In this document: in pieces, positions 8,007 through 17,513 of the stretch
Numbering within the stretch: the stretch's first letter is position 1
How the letters are laid out: the number at the start of each line of letters is the position of its first letter
DNA from: Mycolicibacter sp. MU0102
GTDB lineage: Bacteria > Actinomycetota > Actinomycetes > Mycobacteriales > Mycobacteriaceae
Reading direction: 5' to 3'
NCBI RefSeq assembly: GCF_963378105.1
Contig: NZ_OY726398.1
Location: 1,364,001 to 1,428,000, forward strand
Length of the DNA: 64,000 bases
Notes under the pieces: model-generated
Database searches by the model: none
The model's input: the letters and a program-made list of their open reading frames with translations, nothing else
Told to the model about the DNA's origin: nothing
Program-made: the position numbers and the translations under genes

Positions 8007-11000
8007 ATGATCGGCAGAAGTGGGGACAGGGCAAGCAGGCGCAAGGCTTCTCGTCGGGCCGTGGGGGCGGCTTCGGCGGTCGGTGCGGCCCTGGCGATGG
8101 GGTTCGCGCCGGAATCGGCGCCGTCTGCGAGGGCAGATTTCGACGACCTGATCGCGCCGCTGCTCGACCTGTTCGGAGTCGTTGGTCCTGGAGATGCGGC
8201 GACCGCAGACCCATCGGGGTGGTGGGCCGCAGCCTTGCCGGAGAGTTCACCGGCGCTGGACACGTCGAATGATCCGCTGCTGGACTGGCTCAACGACGCG
8301 TCGGTGGAGTTGTTCGGCCGCGTGATGATCGGCGACGGGGTGGACTTCTTCACCGGTACCAACGACTCACTTTTCGGCTGGCTGCCGGGTATCGGCGACC
8401 TGGGCGACGGCGGATTCCTGTCTGGTGACGGGGGTATCGGTGCTGCGGGGACAGTTGATCACCTGGCCGGCTATGCCGGCGGGATGGCCGGGATGTGGGG
8501 CAACGGCGGCACCGGCGGCGAGGGCTACGAGGGCGGCGACGGCGGGTCGGGCGCGGCCGGCGGTTGGATGTTCGGTGACGGCGGCGATGGCGGCGCCGGT
8601 GGCGTGGGTGGCGACGGCGGTGTCGGCGGGGCAGGCAACTGGCTGTGGGGATCCGGCGGTGACGGCGGCACCGGCGGTGACGGGCTGGCCGGGACTGGTG
8701 GGCTCGACGGGGTGCTCGCCGGCAGCAACGGAACCACCGGCGAGGGCGGCGGCATCGGTGGAACCGGTGGTGCGGGCGGCAGGGGTGGGCTGCTTTCGGG
8801 CACGGGTGGCAGCGGCGGTAACGGCGGCCTCGGCGGAGTCGGAGGCGACGGCGGTGACGGTGCGTCGGGGGCCACCGGCGTCGCCGGTACGCACAACGGC
8901 GACGGGGGTAACGGCGGCCACGGGGGCGACGGCGGCACGGGCGGAACCGGTGGTGCGGGCGGGGCCGCCGGGCAGGGCGCGACGGCCGGTGTGGTCGGCG
9001 CGAGTGGCCAGGCGGGCAATGGCGGGGCTGCCGGCGCCGGCGGCGCCGGAGGTGGCGGGGCTGACGGTACGGCCGAGTTCATCACCGGCGGCCCCGGCGG
9101 CAATGGCGGGGATGCCGGTGCCGCGGGGGCGGCAGGCGGCGCCGGGGGTGTGGCCGGGGCGGTCTCCCATGGTGGCAACGGCGGCCTCGGCGGTGACGGC
9201 TTCGACGGCGGCGGCAATGGCGGGGCCGGTGGCAATGGTGGCGCGGGCGGCGCAGGTACCGGAGGGAACGGCGGCAACGGGGGCATCGGTGGCGTCGCTA
9301 CGGATATCGACGGCGGTGCCGGCGGTGCGGGTGGCAACGGCGGGGCTGGCGCTGTTGGCGGCGGCACGGGCGGCACGGGCGGACTCGGGGGAGACACCGA
9401 ACTCAGTGGGATTGCGCTGCCCGTTGTGCCCTTCGCCGGTGCGGGTGGCCTGGGTGGCGCCGGCGGTGACAGTGCCGCGGGCAACGCCGGAGCCGGGGGT
9501 GCTGGCGGCGACGGCGGTCGCGGCATAGCGGCCGGTGCCGGCGGTGACGGCGGGGTTGGCGGCAACACCATCAGCGGCAGCGGTGGCGCTGGCGGTTTGG
9601 GCGGCAACGGCGGCGACAGTCGGTATCTGGATGGCCTAGGCCTCTATGGCGGGGCCGGCGGTTCCGGCGGTGCGGGTGGCGCTAGCGAGAGCGGCACTGC
9701 CGGTAGTGGAGGCGATGGCGGCGGGGGCGGCGATGCCATCTACGCCGCGGGGGCAGGCGGCAATGGTGGTGCTGGCGGCGACGGCAGCGGCACTGCCAAC
9801 GGTGGCGCCGGCGGCAACGGCGGAGCCGGCGGCGAGGCCACCCAGAACAGTGGGTTGGCGGGCGTCGGTGGCGATGGCGGCGCCGGCGGGGACAGCGTCA
9901 GCGGTAACGGCGGGGCCGGTGGCGCCGGCTCGGACGGGACGGTCGGCGTTGGCGCAGGCAGCGCAGGCGGTGCCGGCGGGGCTGGCGGAAACAGCGTCAG
10001 CGGCAACGGCGGCGCTGCCGGCAAAGCAGGCGATGGCGGCGATGGCGGCGACGTTGGCGGTAACGGTGGCGCGGGCGGTGCTGGCGGGAGCAGCCAGACC
10101 GGGATCGCTGCCAAGGGTGCCGATGGCGGTCGCGGAGGTATCGGCAGCTCCTACGGCGGTGCGGGGGGCGCCGGCGGCGCCGGCGGAAACAGCGGCGGGG
10201 CCGCCAATGGTGGTGCCGGCGGGAATGGCGGGCAAGGACGCGCGGCTACCGACCTGGCCAACGGTGTAGGCGGTTCGGGCGGTGCCGGTGGTGCCGGCGG
10301 AAGCAGCGTCAGCGGTAACGGTGGTACCGGCGGTGCCGGCGCGTACGGTGCCGCGGGCGGTTCCGACGGGGGTGCTGGCGGCAGCGGTGGTGACGGTGGT
10401 GCCGGCGGCAACAGTGTCAGCGGCAACGGTGGCGCTGCGGGTGCGGCCGGCGACGGCGGCGACGGCGGCCTCATCAGTGGCTTGGGCGGTCACGGGGGCG
10501 CCGGGGGCGCCGGGGAGCAGCCAGAGCGGGAGCGCCGCCGCCGGTGCCGACGGCGGCGACGGCGGGATCGCAGGCTGGAGCGGGGGCTCGGGCGGCGAGG
10601 GTGGTGCCGGCGGGAACAGCGGCGGCACCGCCAACGGTGGCGCCGGGGGCAATGGCGGCGTGGGGCGCGCGGTTGACGCCTTTGGGGGCACCGGCGGGTC
10701 CGGTGGTTCCGGTGGTGCCGGGGGCAGCAGCGTCAGCGGCAACGGCGGCGCGGGCGGGACCGGTGCCGACGGCGCTGACGGGGGTCCCGGCGGCGAAGGA
10801 GGGCACGGTGGTTCCGGCGGTTCGGGCGGCAACAGCATCAGCGGCAACGGCGGCGCCGCCGGGCTAGCCGGTAGCGGCGGCGATGGCGGCTATTACGGGG
10901 GCAACGGCGGTGCCGGGGGTTCCGGGGTAGCAGCCAGAGCGGTCACGTCGCCGCGGGCGCCGATGGCGGTCAGGGCGGGGGCGGCAGCCGTGCCGGCGGC

Positions 11001-11768
11001 GCCGGCGGCGACGGCGGTGACGGCGGCAACAGCGGTGGGGCCGCCGATGGTGGCGCCGGGGGTAACGGTGGCGCCGCAGGTGCCGGCGGTAGCGACGCCA
11101 GTGATGGTCACGGCTACGGCAACGGCGGGGCCGGCGGTTCCGGTGGCAACAGTGTCAGCGGCAACGGAGGCGCCGGTGGCGCGGGCGCTGACGGCACCAC
11201 CGGTACCACCGACGGCGGCTCCGGCGGCCATGGTGGTGCGGGTGGAAACAGTGTCACTGGCAACGGGGGTGCCGCGGGCGCTGCCGGCAATGGCGCCAAC
11301 GGTCAGTTCTTCGGAGGATTCGGTGGTACCGGCGGCGCCGGGGGCGGCAGCCAGAGTGGAATCGCCGCTAAAGGTGCTGACGGCGGCCACGGCGGTACGG
11401 GCTTCAGCCTGGGGGGCGGCGGTGACGGTGGAGCCGGCGGCGCCGGGGGCACCAGCACCGGCACGGCCGACGGCGGAGACGGGGGCCGTGGCGGCAATGG
11501 CGGCAACTCAACTGGGGCGTACGAAACCGGAGGAGCCGGCGGGATCGGTGGCGCCGGAGGCGACAGCGCCAGCGGCTCGGGTGGTGACGGCGGTGTCGGC
11601 GGCAACGGCGGCAACGGCCACTCCGGCGGCCACGGCGGTGCTTCCGGTGCCGGCGGCGCTTCGGTAGGGGCCGGGCACCCGGGCGGTGCCGGCACTCCGG
11701 GTGGGGCTGCGTCTGGAAACACGGGTGGCATCGGGGGCACTCCGGGCGGCGCGGGCGGCACGCCTTAG
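8007..11768 (+). CDS. PGRS-like glycine-rich secreted protein, interrupted by two compensating frameshifts
   Basis: A long Gly/Ala/Asn/Asp repeat protein (about 1,250 codons if repaired) built of GGAGGxGG units like the PGRS part of PE_PGRS proteins. There is no PE domain: residues 1-42 look like a Sec signal peptide with a twin-Arg-rich n-region, a hydrophobic Ala core and cleavage after SARA. A roughly 90-residue non-repetitive segment (FDDLIAPLLDLFG... to WLPGIGDLG) follows before the repeats. The starting frame is lost near 10512, where an extra G in a GGGG run shifts to +1; left alone it would stop at 10674-10676. The original frame is regained near 10925 (one base missing in another GGGG) and stays open to TAG at 11766-11768. 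Whether these are real or assembly errors cannot be told from sequence alone. Role unknown; surface or secreted location inferred. Confidence 0.75.
9687..11354 (+). repeat. Higher-order repeat of 136-142 codons in the PGRS-like gene
   Basis: Within the short GGxGG units, a long module recurs. The landmark Gln (or Glu) codon of the SSQSG-type motif falls at 9687 (degenerate SESG), 10095, 10522, 10935 and 11352, spacings of 408, 427, 413 and 417 bases. Each module also carries GGNSGGxANGG, GxGRA or a variant, SSVSGNGG and NSVSGNGGAAG blocks in that order. The 427 and 413 values are 426+1 and 414-1, which places one inserted and one deleted base in the second and third modules. Confidence 0.75.
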
Positions 11769-11840
11769 GACGTTGGCGACCGTGCAGGTTTACGAGACGA
11801 AAACTGCAGACTGAGTAGGCTTCGCGGTCTCTAACAAGGG

Positions 11841-11913
11841 TGCCCCCGGCAGGATTCGAACCTGCGGCCTTCTGCTCCGGAGGCAGACGCTCTATCCCCT
11901 GAGCTACGGGGGC
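11841..11913 (-). tRNA. argV: tRNA-Arg (anticodon CCG)
   Basis: A 73-base cloverleaf on the minus strand. The acceptor stem GCCCCCG pairs with CGGGGGC followed by discriminator A; there is a D-arm with GCTC...GAGC, an anticodon stem TCTGC/GCAGA enclosing CTCCGGA (anticodon CCG, reading CGG), and a T-arm containing GGTTCGAATCC. CCA is not encoded. It lies upstream of and divergent from argS, the aminoacyl-tRNA synthetase for the same amino acid, as in M. tuberculosis. Confidence 0.95.
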
Positions 11914-12012
11914 GCTCGCGTGATGCGGCGCCATGTGGGCTTTGACAGACTAGCGCATGATTGCCCGGACCCGAGAACCGGACGGATTCGGGGCCTGACC
12001 ACGTAAGACCAT

Positions 12013-12018
12013 AAGATG
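12013..12018 (+). promoter_or_regulatory. -10 element, leaderless promoter of argS
   Basis: TAAGAT ends seven bases before the GTG start of argS at 12026, without a ribosome site, so the argS-lysA-hom-thrC-thrB message probably begins at the start codon. Confidence 0.55.
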
Positions 12019-12025
12019 GGGCCTC

Positions 12026-13672
12026 GTGACCCCCGCCGATCTGGCCGAATTGCTCAAGAACACCGCCGCCGCGGTGCTGGCCGAGCACGACCTGGACACC
12101 GCCGCGCTGCCCGCGACGGTGACAGTCGAGCGGCCGCGCAACCCCGAACACGGTGATTACGCCACCAACCTGGCCCTGCAGCTGGGCAAGAAGGTGGGCG
12201 TCAACCCGCGCGAGCTGGCCGAGTGGCTGGCCGCAGCGTTGGCGCAGGCCGACGGGATCGCCGCGGCCGAGATCGCCGGGCCGGGCTTTGTGAACCTGCG
12301 CATCGAGGCTTCCGCGCAGGGTGCCGTCGTCGCCAACGTCATCGCCGCCGCAGAGAACTACGGGCACTCCCGCGAGTTCGACGGCCTCAACGTCAACCTG
12401 GAGTTCGTCTCGGCCAACCCCACCGGCCCCATCCACATCGGTGGCACCCGCTGGGCCGCGGTCGGCGACGCGCTGGGCCGGCTGCTGAGCACCCAGGGTG
12501 CCGCGGTCACCCGCGAGTACTACTTCAACGACCACGGCGCCCAGATCGACCGGTTCGCCAACTCCCTGATCGCCGCCGCCAAGGGCGAGCCCGCCCCCGA
12601 GGACGGCTACGCCGGCGCCTACATCACCGACATCGCGGCCCAGATCCAGGCCAAGGCCCCCGACGCGCTGAACAGCCCGGATGCGCAGGAGACGTTCCGC
12701 GAGATCGGCGTCGACCTGATGTTCACCCACATCAAGAAATCGCTGCACGAATTCGGCACCGACTTCGACGTGTTCACCCACGAAGACTCGATGCACACCT
12801 CCGGGCGCGTCGAGCAGGCCATCGAGCGGCTGCGGGCCAACGACAACATCTACGAAAAAGACGGCGCGACCTGGCTGCGCACCAGCGCCTACGGCGACGA
12901 CAAGGACCGCGTCGTCATCAAGAGCGACGGCAAGCCCGCCTACATCGCCGGCGACTTGGCCTACTACCTGGACAAGCGCGAGCGCGGCTTCAACCTGTGC
13001 ATCTACATGCTCGGCGCCGACCACCACGGCTACATCGCCCGGCTCAAGGCCGCCGCGGCCGCCTTCGGTGACGACCCGGCGACCGTCGAGGTGCTGATCG
13101 GCCAGATGGTCAACCTGGTGCGCGACGGCCAGCCGGTCAAGATGAGCAAGCGCGCCGGCACCGTCATCACCCTCGACGACCTGGTCGAGGCCATCGGCGT
13201 GGACGCCGCCCGGTACAGCCTGACCCGCTCCTCGGTGGACACTCCCATCGACATCGACCTGGCGCTGTGGTCCTCGGCGAGCAACGAAAACCCGGTCTAC
13301 TACGTGCAATACGCGCACGCCCGGCTCTCCGCGCTGGCCCGCAACGCCGCCGAACTGGGCCTGGCCCCGGATACCGCCAACCTCGGGCTGCTCAGCCACG
13401 ACAAGGAAGGCGCGTTGATCCGCAACCTGGGAGAGTTCCCCCGGGTGCTGGAAACCGCTGCCGCACTGCGGGAACCGCACCGGGTCTGCCGCTACCTGGA
13501 AGACCTCGCCGGGGACTACCACCGGTTCTACGACAGCTGCCGGGTGCTGCCCCAGGGCGATGAAGAGCCGGGCGACCTGCACGCCGCGCGGCTGGCGCTG
13601 TGTCAGGCCACCCGCCAGGTGATCGCCAACGGGCTGGGCATCCTCGGCGTGAGCGCACCGGAGCGGATGTGA
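12026..13672 (+). CDS. argS: Arginyl-tRNA synthetase
   Basis: A class I aminoacyl-tRNA synthetase (548 residues) that charges tRNA-Arg. An N-terminal Arg-tRNA additional domain (about 1-85) is followed by the catalytic Rossmann fold with the HIGH-type motif HIGG at residues 137-140 and the KMSKS-type loop KMSKR at 372-376. The C-terminal anticodon-binding domain starts with the characteristic VQYAHARLSALARN block. The GTG start is supported by a -10 hexamer seven bases upstream. The stop overlaps the GTG of lysA (ATGTGA), so lysA is coupled to it. The operon joins tRNA charging with amino acid synthesis, the standard mycobacterial arrangement. Confidence 0.97.
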   Translation: MTPADLAELLKNTAAAVLAEHDLDTAALPATVTVERPRNPEHGDYATNLALQLGKKVGVNPRELAEWLAAALAQADGIAAAEIAGPGFVNLRIEASAQGAVVANVIAAAENYGHSREFDGLNVNLEFVSANPTGPIHIGGTRWAAVGDALGRLLSTQGAAVTREYYFNDHGAQIDRFANSLIAAAKGEPAPEDGYAGAYITDIAAQIQAKAPDALNSPDAQETFREIGVDLMFTHIKKSLHEFGTDFDVFTHEDSMHTSGRVEQAIERLRANDNIYEKDGATWLRTSAYGDDKDRVVIKSDGKPAYIAGDLAYYLDKRERGFNLCIYMLGADHHGYIARLKAAAAAFGDDPATVEVLIGQMVNLVRDGQPVKMSKRAGTVITLDDLVEAIGVDAARYSLTRSSVDTPIDIDLALWSSASNENPVYYVQYAHARLSALARNAAELGLAPDTANLGLLSHDKEGALIRNLGEFPRVLETAAALREPHRVCRYLEDLAGDYHRFYDSCRVLPQGDEEPGDLHAARLALCQATRQVIANGLGILGVSAPERM

Positions 13673-15096
13673 ACGTCCACCCCGCGGGCCCTCGCCACGC
13701 CGAAGAGATCCAGCACGACGGACTGCCGCCGCGGCCGCAGACCCCGCAGCAGCTGCTGCAGTTGGCGCCGAACGTCTGGCCGCGCAACACCGTTCGCGGC
13801 GACGACGGCGTCACCCAGATCGCCGGGGTGAAGGTCACCGACCTGGCCGCCGAGTTCGGCACCCCGCTGTTCGTCATCGACGAGGACGACTTCCGGGGTC
13901 GCTGCCGCGAGATCGCCGAGGCGTTCGGCGGGGGCGACAACGTGCACTACGCCGCCAAGGCCTTCCTGTGCAGCGAGATCGCGCGCTGGATCGACCAGGA
14001 GGGCCTGTGCCTGGACGTCGCCACCGGGGGAGAGCTGGCTGTGGCCCTGCACGCCGGCTTCCCCGCGCAGCGAATCACCCTGCACGGCAACAACAAATCG
14101 GTCACCGAGCTGCAGACCGCGGTCAACGCCGGCGTCGGCCACATCGTGGTCGACTCGCTGATCGAGATCGACCGCCTCGAAGCGGTCGCCAAGGCTGCCG
14201 GGACCATCCAAGACGTGCTGGTGCGCGTCACCGTGGGTGTGGAGGCCCACACCCACGAGTTCATCTCGACCGCCCACGAAGACCAGAAGTTCGGGCTGTC
14301 GCTGGCCAGCGGTGCGGCCATGGACGCCATCCGGCGAGTGTTCGCCACCGAGCACCTGCGCCTGATCGGCTTGCACAGCCACATCGGCTCGCAGATCTTC
14401 GACGTCGCCGGCTTCGAAATCGCCGCCCATCGGGTCATCGGGCTGCTGCGCGACGTGGTCGCCGAGTTCGGGGTCGACAAGACCGCGCAGCTCTCGGTCA
14501 TCGACCTGGGTGGGGGACTGGGCATCTCGTATCAGCCGCAGGATGACCCGCCGCCGATGGCCGAGCTGGCAGCCAAGCTGGCCGCGATCGTGCGCGACGA
14601 GTCCGCCGCGGTGGGCCTGCCCACCCCGCAACTGGTCGTCGAACCCGGTCGGGCCATCGCCGGGCCGGGCACCATCACGCTCTATGAGGTCGGCACCGTC
14701 AAGGACGTCGCGGTCAGCGCCACCGGGCATCGCCGCTACGTCAGCGTCGACGGCGGCATGAGCGACAACATCCGGCCGGCGCTCTATGACGCGCACTACG
14801 ACGTGCGGCTGGTCTCGCGCACTCTGGATGGTGCCGACGCCCTGCCGGAGCTGGGGCGCATCGTCGGCAAGCACTGCGAGAGCGGCGACATCATCGTCCG
14901 CGACACCTGGGTGCCCGAAGGCATGGTGCCCGGCGACCTGATCGCGGTGGCCGCCACCGGCGCCTACTGTTACTCGATGTCGAGCAGGTACAACTTGCTC
15001 ACCCGCCCGGCGGTGGTGGCGGTACGTGACGGGAAAGCCCGCCTTATGCTGCGCCGGGAGACCGTCGAAGACCTGATCAGCCTGGAGGTGGGGTAA
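13669..15096 (+). CDS. lysA: Diaminopimelate decarboxylase
   Basis: A PLP enzyme (475 residues) that decarboxylates meso-diaminopimelate to L-lysine, the last step of lysine synthesis. The PLP lysine is Lys97 in YAAKAF; HGNNKS, HIGSQIFD, the phosphate-binding GGGLGISY, EPGRAI and the dimer-active-site CESGD motif all follow in order. The start GTG at 13669 overlaps the argS stop by four bases. The reading frame is open upstream of that point but overlaps argS there. Relative to M. tuberculosis LysA the N-terminus appears extended by roughly 28 residues before LLQLAPNVWPRNT, so a later start cannot be excluded. Next gene hom begins three bases downstream. Confidence 0.96.
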   Translation: MNVHPAGPRHAEEIQHDGLPPRPQTPQQLLQLAPNVWPRNTVRGDDGVTQIAGVKVTDLAAEFGTPLFVIDEDDFRGRCREIAEAFGGGDNVHYAAKAFLCSEIARWIDQEGLCLDVATGGELAVALHAGFPAQRITLHGNNKSVTELQTAVNAGVGHIVVDSLIEIDRLEAVAKAAGTIQDVLVRVTVGVEAHTHEFISTAHEDQKFGLSLASGAAMDAIRRVFATEHLRLIGLHSHIGSQIFDVAGFEIAAHRVIGLLRDVVAEFGVDKTAQLSVIDLGGGLGISYQPQDDPPPMAELAAKLAAIVRDESAAVGLPTPQLVVEPGRAIAGPGTITLYEVGTVKDVAVSATGHRRYVSVDGGMSDNIRPALYDAHYDVRLVSRTLDGADALPELGRIVGKHCESGDIIVRDTWVPEGMVPGDLIAVAATGAYCYSMSSRYNLLTRPAVVAVRDGKARLMLRRETVEDLISLEVG

Positions 15097-15099
15097 AAA

Positions 15100-16434
15100 G
15101 TGTCCGGTTCGCAGGTGTCCGGGGCCCCGGTAGGGGTGGCAGTTCTCGGTTTGGGCAACGTCGGCAGCGAAGTCGTCCGCATTCTCGAGGCCAGTGCAGA
15201 TGATCTGGCCGCCCGCATCGGTGCGCCGTTGGTGCTGCGCGGCGTTGGGGTGCGCCGGGTGGCGTCCGACCGTGGCGTGCCCGAGGACTTGCTCACCGAC
15301 GACATCGACAGCCTGGTATCGCGCAGCGACGTCGACATCGTGGTGGAACTGATGGGCCCGGTCGAGCCGGCCCGCAAGGCGATCCTGTCGGCGATCGCGC
15401 ACGGCAAATCCGTCGTCACGGCCAACAAGGCCCTGCTGTCGCGGTCCACCGGGGAGCTGGCCGAGGCCGCCGAGAACGCCCGGGTGGACCTGTACTTCGA
15501 GGCTGCCGTCGCCGGCGCCATCCCGGTGATCCGGCCGCTGACCCAGTCGCTGGCCGGCGACACCGTGTTGCGGGTGGCGGGCATCGTCAACGGCACCACC
15601 AACTACATCTTGTCCGAAATGGACTCCACCGGCGCCGACTACAGCGCCGCGCTGGCCGATGCGAGTGCGCTGGGCTACGCCGAGGCCGACCCGACCGCCG
15701 ACGTGGAGGGCTACGACGCCGCAGCCAAGGCCGCGATCCTGGCATCGATCGCCTTCCACACCCGGGTGACCGCCGACGACGTCTACCGCGAGGGCATCAC
15801 CAGCATCAGTCCGGCGGACTTCACCACCGCGCGGGCGCTGGGTTGCACGATCAAACTGCTGGCGATCTGCGAGCGCATCACCACCAGCGATGGGCAACAG
15901 CGGGTTTCGGCCCGGGTGTACCCGGCGCTGGTGCCGCTGACCCACCCGCTGGCCACGGTCAACGGGGCCTTCAACGCGGTGGTGGTCGAAGCCGAGGCGG
16001 CCGGCCGGCTGATGTTCTACGGCCAGGGCGCCGGTGGCGCGCCGACCGCATCGGCGGTCACCGGTGATCTGGTGATGGCCGCCCGCAACCGGGTGCAGGG
16101 CGGGCGCGGGCCGCGCGAGTCCAAGTACGCCCAGCTGGCGATCGCCCCGATCGGTGACGTGCAGACCCGCTACTACGTGAGCATGGACGTCGCCGACAAG
16201 CCGGGTGTGTTGTCCACCGTGGCGGCCGAATTCGCCGCCCACGGCGTCAGTATCGCCGAGGTGCGTCAGGAGGGTGTGGCCGACAACGACGGCCAACTGA
16301 TCGGCGCTCGAATCGTGGTGGTCACCCACCGAGCTGCCGACGCAGCATTGTCGAAAACCGTTGCGGCGCTGGCTGACCTGGACGCAGTCCAGCGGATCGC
16401 CAGCGTGTTACGACTGGAAGGAACAGACCAGTGA
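15100..16434 (+). CDS. hom: Homoserine dehydrogenase
   Basis: A 444-residue NAD(P)-dependent enzyme reducing aspartate semialdehyde to homoserine, the branch point to threonine and methionine. The N-terminal nucleotide fold carries GLGNVGSEV (residues about 17-25); the catalytic domain includes EAAVAGAIPVIRPL and the NGTTNYIL block; a C-terminal ACT domain (about 355-444, beginning YYVSMDVADKPGVL) suggests feedback control by threonine. It starts with GTG three bases after lysA and its stop overlaps the thrC start (GTGA), so it belongs to the argS-lysA-hom-thrC-thrB operon. Confidence 0.97.
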   Translation: MSGSQVSGAPVGVAVLGLGNVGSEVVRILEASADDLAARIGAPLVLRGVGVRRVASDRGVPEDLLTDDIDSLVSRSDVDIVVELMGPVEPARKAILSAIAHGKSVVTANKALLSRSTGELAEAAENARVDLYFEAAVAGAIPVIRPLTQSLAGDTVLRVAGIVNGTTNYILSEMDSTGADYSAALADASALGYAEADPTADVEGYDAAAKAAILASIAFHTRVTADDVYREGITSISPADFTTARALGCTIKLLAICERITTSDGQQRVSARVYPALVPLTHPLATVNGAFNAVVVEAEAAGRLMFYGQGAGGAPTASAVTGDLVMAARNRVQGGRGPRESKYAQLAIAPIGDVQTRYYVSMDVADKPGVLSTVAAEFAAHGVSIAEVRQEGVADNDGQLIGARIVVVTHRAADAALSKTVAALADLDAVQRIASVLRLEGTDQ

Positions 16435-17513
16435 GCTCCACCCGGACACCGATCCACCGCCCCTGGCCCGGCTTGATCGGCGCCTATCGCGATCGGCTTC
16501 CCATCGGCGACGACTGGACGGCCATCACCCTGCACGAGGGCGGCACCCCGCTGATCCACGCCAAGCGGATCTCCGAGCAGACCGGCTGCACCGTGCACCT
16601 GAAAGTGGAGGGCCTCAACCCGACCGGCTCGTTCAAGGACCGCGGCATGACGATGGCGGTCACCGACGCCGTTGCTCGCGGCCAGCAGGCGGTGCTGTGC
16701 GCCTCGACCGGCAACACCTCGGCATCGGCGGCGGCCTACGCTGCCCGCGCCGGCATCACCTGCGCGGTGCTGATCCCACAGGGCAAGATCGCGATGGGCA
16801 AGCTTGCGCAGGCAGTCATGCACGGCGCCAAGATCATTCAGATCGACGGCAACTTCGACGACTGCCTGGAACTGGCCCGCAAGATGGCCACCGACTTCCC
16901 GACCATCTCGCTGGTGAACTCGGTGAACCCGGTGCGCATCGAAGGGCAGAAGACCGCGGCCTTCGAGATCGTCGACGCGCTGGGCACCGCGCCGGACATC
17001 CACTCGCTGCCGGTCGGCAACGCCGGCAACATCACCGCGTACTGGAAGGGCTACCGCGAGTACTTCGCCGACGGCCTGACCGAGAAGCTGCCGAAGATGC
17101 TGGGCACCCAGGCTGCGGGGGCGGCACCGCTGGTGCTCGGTGAGCCGGTCAAGAACCCGGAGACCATCGCCACCGCGATCCGTATCGGCTCGCCGGCCTC
17201 CTGGACGCAGGCCGTCGAAGCGCAGGTGGATTCGGGTGGGCGGTTCCTGGCCGCCACCGACGACGAGATCCTGGCCGCTTACCACCTGGTGGCGCAGTCC
17301 GAGGGCGTGTTCGTCGAGCCGGCCTCGGCGGCCAGCATCGCCGGGCTGCTCAAGTCGGTGGAGGACGGCTGGGTGCCGCGCGGTTCGACCGTGGTGTGCA
17401 CCGTGACGGGCAACGGACTCAAGGACCCCGACACCGCGCTCAAGGACATGCCCGAGGTGACCGCGGTTCCCGTCGACGCGGCCACCGTGGTTGCCGCATT
17501 GGGGCTGGCCTAG
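16431..17513 (+). CDS. thrC: Threonine synthase
   Basis: A PLP-dependent enzyme (360 residues) converting O-phosphohomoserine to threonine. The PLP Schiff-base lysine is Lys69 within NPTGSFKDRGM. The phosphate-binding run GNAGNITAYWKGYREY lies near residue 190 and a CTVTGNGLKDPD block near the C-terminus. Start GTG overlaps hom by four bases; its stop TAG shares its G with the GTG of thrB. Length and motifs match actinobacterial threonine synthases of the short class. Confidence 0.97.
   Translation: MSSTRTPIHRPWPGLIGAYRDRLPIGDDWTAITLHEGGTPLIHAKRISEQTGCTVHLKVEGLNPTGSFKDRGMTMAVTDAVARGQQAVLCASTGNTSASAAAYAARAGITCAVLIPQGKIAMGKLAQAVMHGAKIIQIDGNFDDCLELARKMATDFPTISLVNSVNPVRIEGQKTAAFEIVDALGTAPDIHSLPVGNAGNITAYWKGYREYFADGLTEKLPKMLGTQAAGAAPLVLGEPVKNPETIATAIRIGSPASWTQAVEAQVDSGGRFLAATDDEILAAYHLVAQSEGVFVEPASAASIAGLLKSVEDGWVPRGSTVVCTVTGNGLKDPDTALKDMPEVTAVPVDAATVVAALGLA

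Noticed and set aside
10505..10937. Programmed ribosomal frameshifting in the PGRS-like gene
   Set aside because: No slippery heptamer with a downstream pseudoknot was recognisable, and two opposite shifts would be needed; mutation or sequencing error is simpler.
8007..11768. Label as PE_PGRS protein
   Set aside because: No PE domain (about 100 residues with the Pro-Glu motif) precedes the glycine-rich part.
8400..11768. CRISPR array or minisatellite array
   Set aside because: The repetition is in-frame coding GGxGG units without fixed direct repeats and unique spacers.
8367..11934. Long open frames on the minus strand through the PGRS-like gene, encoding Pro/Ala-rich proteins
   Set aside because: They are the complement of GGC/GCC repeats; composition explains the open frames, and they have no ribosome sites or recognisable domains.
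11942..11947. TTGACA upstream of argS as a -35 element
   Set aside because: No -10 lies at a suitable distance; the argS -10 is 65 bases away.
13603..16329. A 908-codon open frame opposite lysA and hom, and similar long antisense frames opposite cysNC, argS and atpD
   Set aside because: High-GC codon use leaves antisense frames open; the plus-strand genes are certain, and the antisense products are His/Arg/Gly-rich without family features.
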